From positions 1 through 7,862 of the forward strand of contig CAZMSC010000046.1 of NCBI GenBank assembly GCA_964568845.1: a DNA stretch of 7,862 nucleotides, in the 5' to 3' direction. How positions within the stretch are numbered: the first letter of the stretch is position 1; every line of letters begins with the position of its first letter. A model generated the notes under the pieces. It was given only the letters and a program-made list of their open reading frames with translations. It had not been told where the DNA came from and searched no databases. The DNA is from DTBU01 sp964568845 (lineage in GTDB: Archaea > Thermoproteota > CALKCG01 > B24). This document shows positions 5,210 through 7,862 of the stretch, piece after piece. A program made the position numbers and the translations under genes.

Positions 5210-6328
5210 ATGAGTAGACGTATGAAGCCTAAATTAGTCTTAGTCGGAGGCTTCTTGGGAAGCGGGAAAACAACGTTGCTTCTTAAAGTAGGAGAGATAT
5301 TGGTGAATGAGCATGGCAGACGGGTGGTCATGGTGACGAACGACCAGGGAGAGGTTCTAGTGGACAGTCTCACTGTTAAAGACTACGGTTTCGAAGTTGC
5401 AGAAGTCATTAGAGGATGTTACTGTTGCAACTTTCAGGTCTTCATCAACTATACTCAGAGGATTTTAGATAAGCTGAAGCCTGATGTGATTTTAGCCGAA
5501 CCTGTCGGAAGCTGTGCAGGTTTAATGCCGACATTGTACGCACCTATAAAAGAGTTTTACTCTAGCGATTTTGAACTCTCTCCACTCATAGTCGTAGTAG
5601 ATGCTTCCAGGATTCTCCAGCTCCACCGGGAGGTGAACCTTTTGGACGCTGGAGACCCTATTGCATTTCTCATAGCATCGCAGATAAGAGAGGGGGAGGT
5701 TATATGCGTCAACAAGATCGACTTGGTAGATGATTCAACAACCCTGGAGGTGCTCAACCTACTGAGGAAGATAAGGCCTGAAGCCGATTTCATACTTACA
5801 TCTGCTAAATTAAACGTTGGCGTTGAAAGAGTTGTAGATGTTGTCCTTAAAGGGGCTTCAAAGGGGCTACCTTATCCGGATATAGACATGGTTAAATACA
5901 CAGAGGCTGAACTTCAACTCTCATGGTTTGACGGACTCTACGAGGTTAAGCCGGGAGACAGTTTTAACCCGAGGGCTTTCATAGAAGACGTTTTAAAGGA
6001 GGTCGGTAGGCAGATAGGGGAACGTAATGGGTTTATAGCTCATGTAAAAGCCTACCTAAGAACCAGTATAGGAGTATTCAAAGCCAGCATTACATCTGAA
6101 CACGGCGTCAGCCTAAGCGAGCTTGAAAACGTCAAACATGCCGGTTCCGGGGTTCTCTTGGTGAATGCTAGAGTTAAACTCAGCCCTGAAGAGTTGGATG
6201 AAGCCGTAAATAGTGCATTAGGGATCGAAGGATCGAAGCATAACGTTTACCTCTCCAAGATTAGAAGTGAATCCTTCAGACCTAAACCTCCCAAACCTCA
6301 GTTCTACATACCATATTCCGAAGACTAG
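5210..6328 (+). CDS. COG0523 (CobW/P47K-like) G3E-family GTPase, probable metallochaperone
   Basis: This 372-residue protein belongs to the G3E class of SIMIBI GTPases, which deliver metals or assist cofactor enzymes. It shows the P-loop GGFLGSGKTT (13-22), the metal-binding GCYCCN motif (CxCC, C70/C72/C73), the AEPVGS element (96-101) and the guanine-specificity motif NKID (168-171). Residues from about 230 on are a C-terminal domain that I cannot match confidently to the usual CobW C-terminal domain. Its end is rich in Pro and Lys (PKPPKPQ). Possible roles include nickel or cobalt delivery, or reactivation of a corrinoid or other cofactor enzyme. Divergence from larE, whose product serves a nickel cofactor, makes nickel worth testing. 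A weak GGAAG precedes the ATG, and the promoter probably overlaps the palindrome. Confidence 0.88.
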   Translation: MSRRMKPKLVLVGGFLGSGKTTLLLKVGEILVNEHGRRVVMVTNDQGEVLVDSLTVKDYGFEVAEVIRGCYCCNFQVFINYTQRILDKLKPDVILAEPVGSCAGLMPTLYAPIKEFYSSDFELSPLIVVVDASRILQLHREVNLLDAGDPIAFLIASQIREGEVICVNKIDLVDDSTTLEVLNLLRKIRPEADFILTSAKLNVGVERVVDVVLKGASKGLPYPDIDMVKYTEAELQLSWFDGLYEVKPGDSFNPRAFIEDVLKEVGRQIGERNGFIAHVKAYLRTSIGVFKASITSEHGVSLSELENVKHAGSGVLLVNARVKLSPEELDEAVNSALGIEGSKHNVYLSKIRSESFRPKPPKPQFYIPYSED

Positions 6329-6524
6329 ATTGACAGAGCAAATCTGTTGTCGGATAGTTGACTTTTATACATACTCCACCTTTGGTAGAGTCTCATGGAT
6401 GCTTTCTAAGGAAGCGGCAACTCTCCTAAGACCATTCGGCGCCATACTTTACTATATTTCTATTGACTGCTACTCAAGATAATGGTCGGTTCTGAGGAAA
6501 AGTCCCATTCCAAATCATCCATCA
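6329..6524. other. Convergent intergenic gap without a recognised gene
   Basis: These 196 bases separate the stops of the convergent GTPase and aminotransferase genes. I see no tRNA, C/D-box RNA or convincing ORF. A small imperfect hairpin (GCTTTC-TAA-GGAAGC, 6401-6415, one G-U pair) and short T runs near 6364 could help termination, but neither is strong. The region may simply hold the 3' ends of both transcripts. Confidence 0.4.
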
Positions 6525-7862
6525 TCAATAGCAGTATACGCTAAAGACTTTATTGATGGCACGGGCTACATTCATGCAGTCTTCTTCAGTCCACCACTCG
6601 TCGATGTATATATAGAGGGCGCGGTTAACCAAGTCTAATGTATTCGGACACATGTCTGGAGAATAGTCTGGAAGTTTGCCCCTATAATACGGGCAGGTGA
6701 AGGGGCATCCTTCCGGAGTAGGTGTCTTCTTCTCAAGAATATGTTCCCAGTAAGCGTAGATGTGCCAGTCACGCGCCATTCTCGTACCTCGAGCACCCGC
6801 AGGGACTCCTTCAGCTTGAAGCGCTTCTGCAAGCTTTCCAGCAAGTTCTGGGCTTTCTGCGAGGAAGATCAGACAGTAGCCTACATCCCCATATATGTCG
6901 TTGCTCCTCCTAGGTACTACTTTCTTAAATTTCTTAACCCCGTTAAGCACTCTACGCATATTCGTATTATACCTCTTAACTCGTTCTTCCATCTTTCTAA
7001 GCTGCACGAGAATAACTGACCCTTCCAACTCCGACATCCTGTAATTCTGTCCGCAGAAGAGCTCACCTGGGAAACGTTCCCTAGCATACCTATCCGGCCT
7101 CCAACATGCAGCGGTGTCGTGGTAGCTGATAGCTCTCAGGTAGACCTTCTCGTCGTCTGTAAGGACCAGGCCTCCTTCACCAGCACCAACTATCTTGTAA
7201 CTGCTTAAGCTGAAGCAACCTGCATGTCCGATTGTGCCTAAGAACCTCCCCTTATACTTGCCACCGCAGGCTTGAGCGTTGTCTTCGATCACCATGAGGT
7301 TGTGTTTCTTTGCGATTTCCATTATGGCATCCATGTTTGAGCAGTTTCCAACCATGTGGACGGGAACTATAGCCTTAGTATGTGGAGTGATCTTCTTCTC
7401 AACATCTTTAGGGTCTATTGTGAGTGAGTCATCTACCTCTGCGATCACTGGAATAGCCTTAACAGCTACGACTTCAGCCGCCGTTGCGATGAAGGTATAT
7501 CCTGGAACTATCACTTCATCACCCGGTCCTATTCCGCAACCTATGTAAGCGGCGCTCAAAGCAGAAGTCCCAGAGTTTACCGCCAAAGCGTAGCGTACTC
7601 CGAAAAGCTTCTTCGCATACTCTTCAAGCTCCTTCACCTTCGATGGACGTGGATTATAGTAGCGGGCAAGATGCGGTGAAGGGATTTCCTCCTTCTCAAT
7701 GATCTCTTTAATCTTCGCTATAGTTGAAGCACTATATCCCCATGTATCAGCCAACTCAAGAAACTCTTCAACGCCGATCTTAGGTTTCCCCTTACCCTGA
7801 AACCCCTTTATAGACTTCTCCCCACCATATAAAGCCAAGTCTTTCTCCGCATATTCCTCCAC
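6525..7862 (-). CDS. DegT/DnrJ/EryC1/StrS-family PLP aminotransferase (runs to window edge)
   Basis: This is a sugar or cyclitol aminotransferase of the kind that converts a keto-sugar, often nucleotide-linked, to an amino-sugar for glycans or secondary metabolites. The 445 residues in view include NSGTSAL (96-102, PLP phosphate region), EDNAQACGGKYKG (D194 pairing with the PLP nitrogen, Q197 stacking), SSYK with the Schiff-base lysine K223, GEGG (228-231) and GQNYRMSELEG (271-281). A cysteine-rich loop near the C terminus (GCPFTCPYY, then DMCPN; C386, C390, C405) resembles a subgroup of larger family members. The frame opens with GTG on the last three bases of the window. LALYGGEK nearby is typical of the first 10-20 residues, so GTG may be the true start or only a few residues may be missing. 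No neighbouring sugar gene reveals the substrate. Confidence 0.88.
   Translation of the reverse strand: MEEYAEKDLALYGGEKSIKGFQGKGKPKIGVEEFLELADTWGYSASTIAKIKEIIEKEEIPSPHLARYYNPRPSKVKELEEYAKKLFGVRYALAVNSGTSALSAAYIGCGIGPGDEVIVPGYTFIATAAEVVAVKAIPVIAEVDDSLTIDPKDVEKKITPHTKAIVPVHMVGNCSNMDAIMEIAKKHNLMVIEDNAQACGGKYKGRFLGTIGHAGCFSLSSYKIVGAGEGGLVLTDDEKVYLRAISYHDTAACWRPDRYARERFPGELFCGQNYRMSELEGSVILVQLRKMEERVKRYNTNMRRVLNGVKKFKKVVPRRSNDIYGDVGYCLIFLAESPELAGKLAEALQAEGVPAGARGTRMARDWHIYAYWEHILEKKTPTPEGCPFTCPYYRGKLPDYSPDMCPNTLDLVNRALYIYIDEWWTEEDCMNVARAINKVFSVYCY

Noticed and set aside
6224..6239. Tandem GATCGAAG GATCGAAG within the GTPase gene
   Set aside because: Two 8-base copies in a coding region near the C terminus; most likely coincidental codon similarity.
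6267..6482. A 71-residue plus-strand ORF across the end of the GTPase gene and the gap
   Set aside because: It overlaps the GTPase C terminus in another frame, has no ribosome binding site or recognisable motif, and its composition is not protein-like.
6480..6530. Possible C/D-box small RNA on the minus strand (TGATGATGGATGA)
   Set aside because: A C-box-like string is present but no CTGA D box follows at the right distance, and no terminal stem is evident.
6466..6536. Inverted repeat ACTGCTA ... TAGCAGT
   Set aside because: Arms of 7 bases about 55 apart are expected by chance, with no transposase or target duplication nearby.

Overview
The window looks like chromosomal DNA from an archaeon, probably a thermophilic TACK-type lineage, although the phylum cannot be fixed from sequence alone. 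The evidence is a two-protein homocysteine synthesis system (DUF39 protein plus NIL-domain ferredoxin) known mainly from archaea and anaerobes, an archaeal-style HTH regulator, TATA-like boxes placed so that several genes would be almost leaderless, a likely TTG start, and heavy use of AGA/AGG and ATA codons. Genes are densely packed. No tRNA, rRNA, CRISPR array, insertion sequence or phage gene was seen.

Layout. Positions 1-1303 (+) hold a 5'-truncated cysteine synthase of the CysM / O-phosphoserine sulfhydrylase type, overlapping by one base a JAMM metallopeptidase resembling Mec. Positions 1385-1744 (+) hold a small HTH regulator with three cysteines. It converges on a minus-strand operon (3314-1741) of the DUF39 homocysteine synthesis protein and a NIL-domain 2x[4Fe-4S] ferredoxin; the two stop codons share the palindrome CTAG. 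A second minus-strand operon (5112-3443) encodes a LarE-type ATP-dependent sulfurtransferase and FdhD. A COG0523 (CobW/P47K-like) G3E GTPase (5210-6328, +) diverges from it, with a perfect 19-bp palindrome just upstream of its start. After a 196-bp convergent gap, a DegT/DnrJ/EryC1/StrS sugar aminotransferase (7862-6525, -) runs to the window edge.

How they may work together. At least six of the eight genes can be read as moving or inserting sulfur, or as supplying electrons for that chemistry. They cover cysteine (PLP enzyme plus JAMM protease, suggesting a protein thiocarboxylate donor), homocysteine (DUF39 plus ferredoxin), nickel-pincer or related cofactor thiolation (LarE), and sulfuration of the Mo/W cofactor (FdhD). 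The regulator, with a Cys near its N terminus and a CxxC near its C terminus, is a candidate sulfur or redox sensor for the locus. The G3E GTPase is a probable metal chaperone. The aminotransferase appears unrelated and belongs to surface-sugar metabolism.

Novelty. Each family is known. The unusual points are the clustering of these sulfur routes, the larE-fdhD pair, an FdhD lacking the second Cys of the usual CxxC, the palindromic operator candidate, and the uncertain hcyS start.
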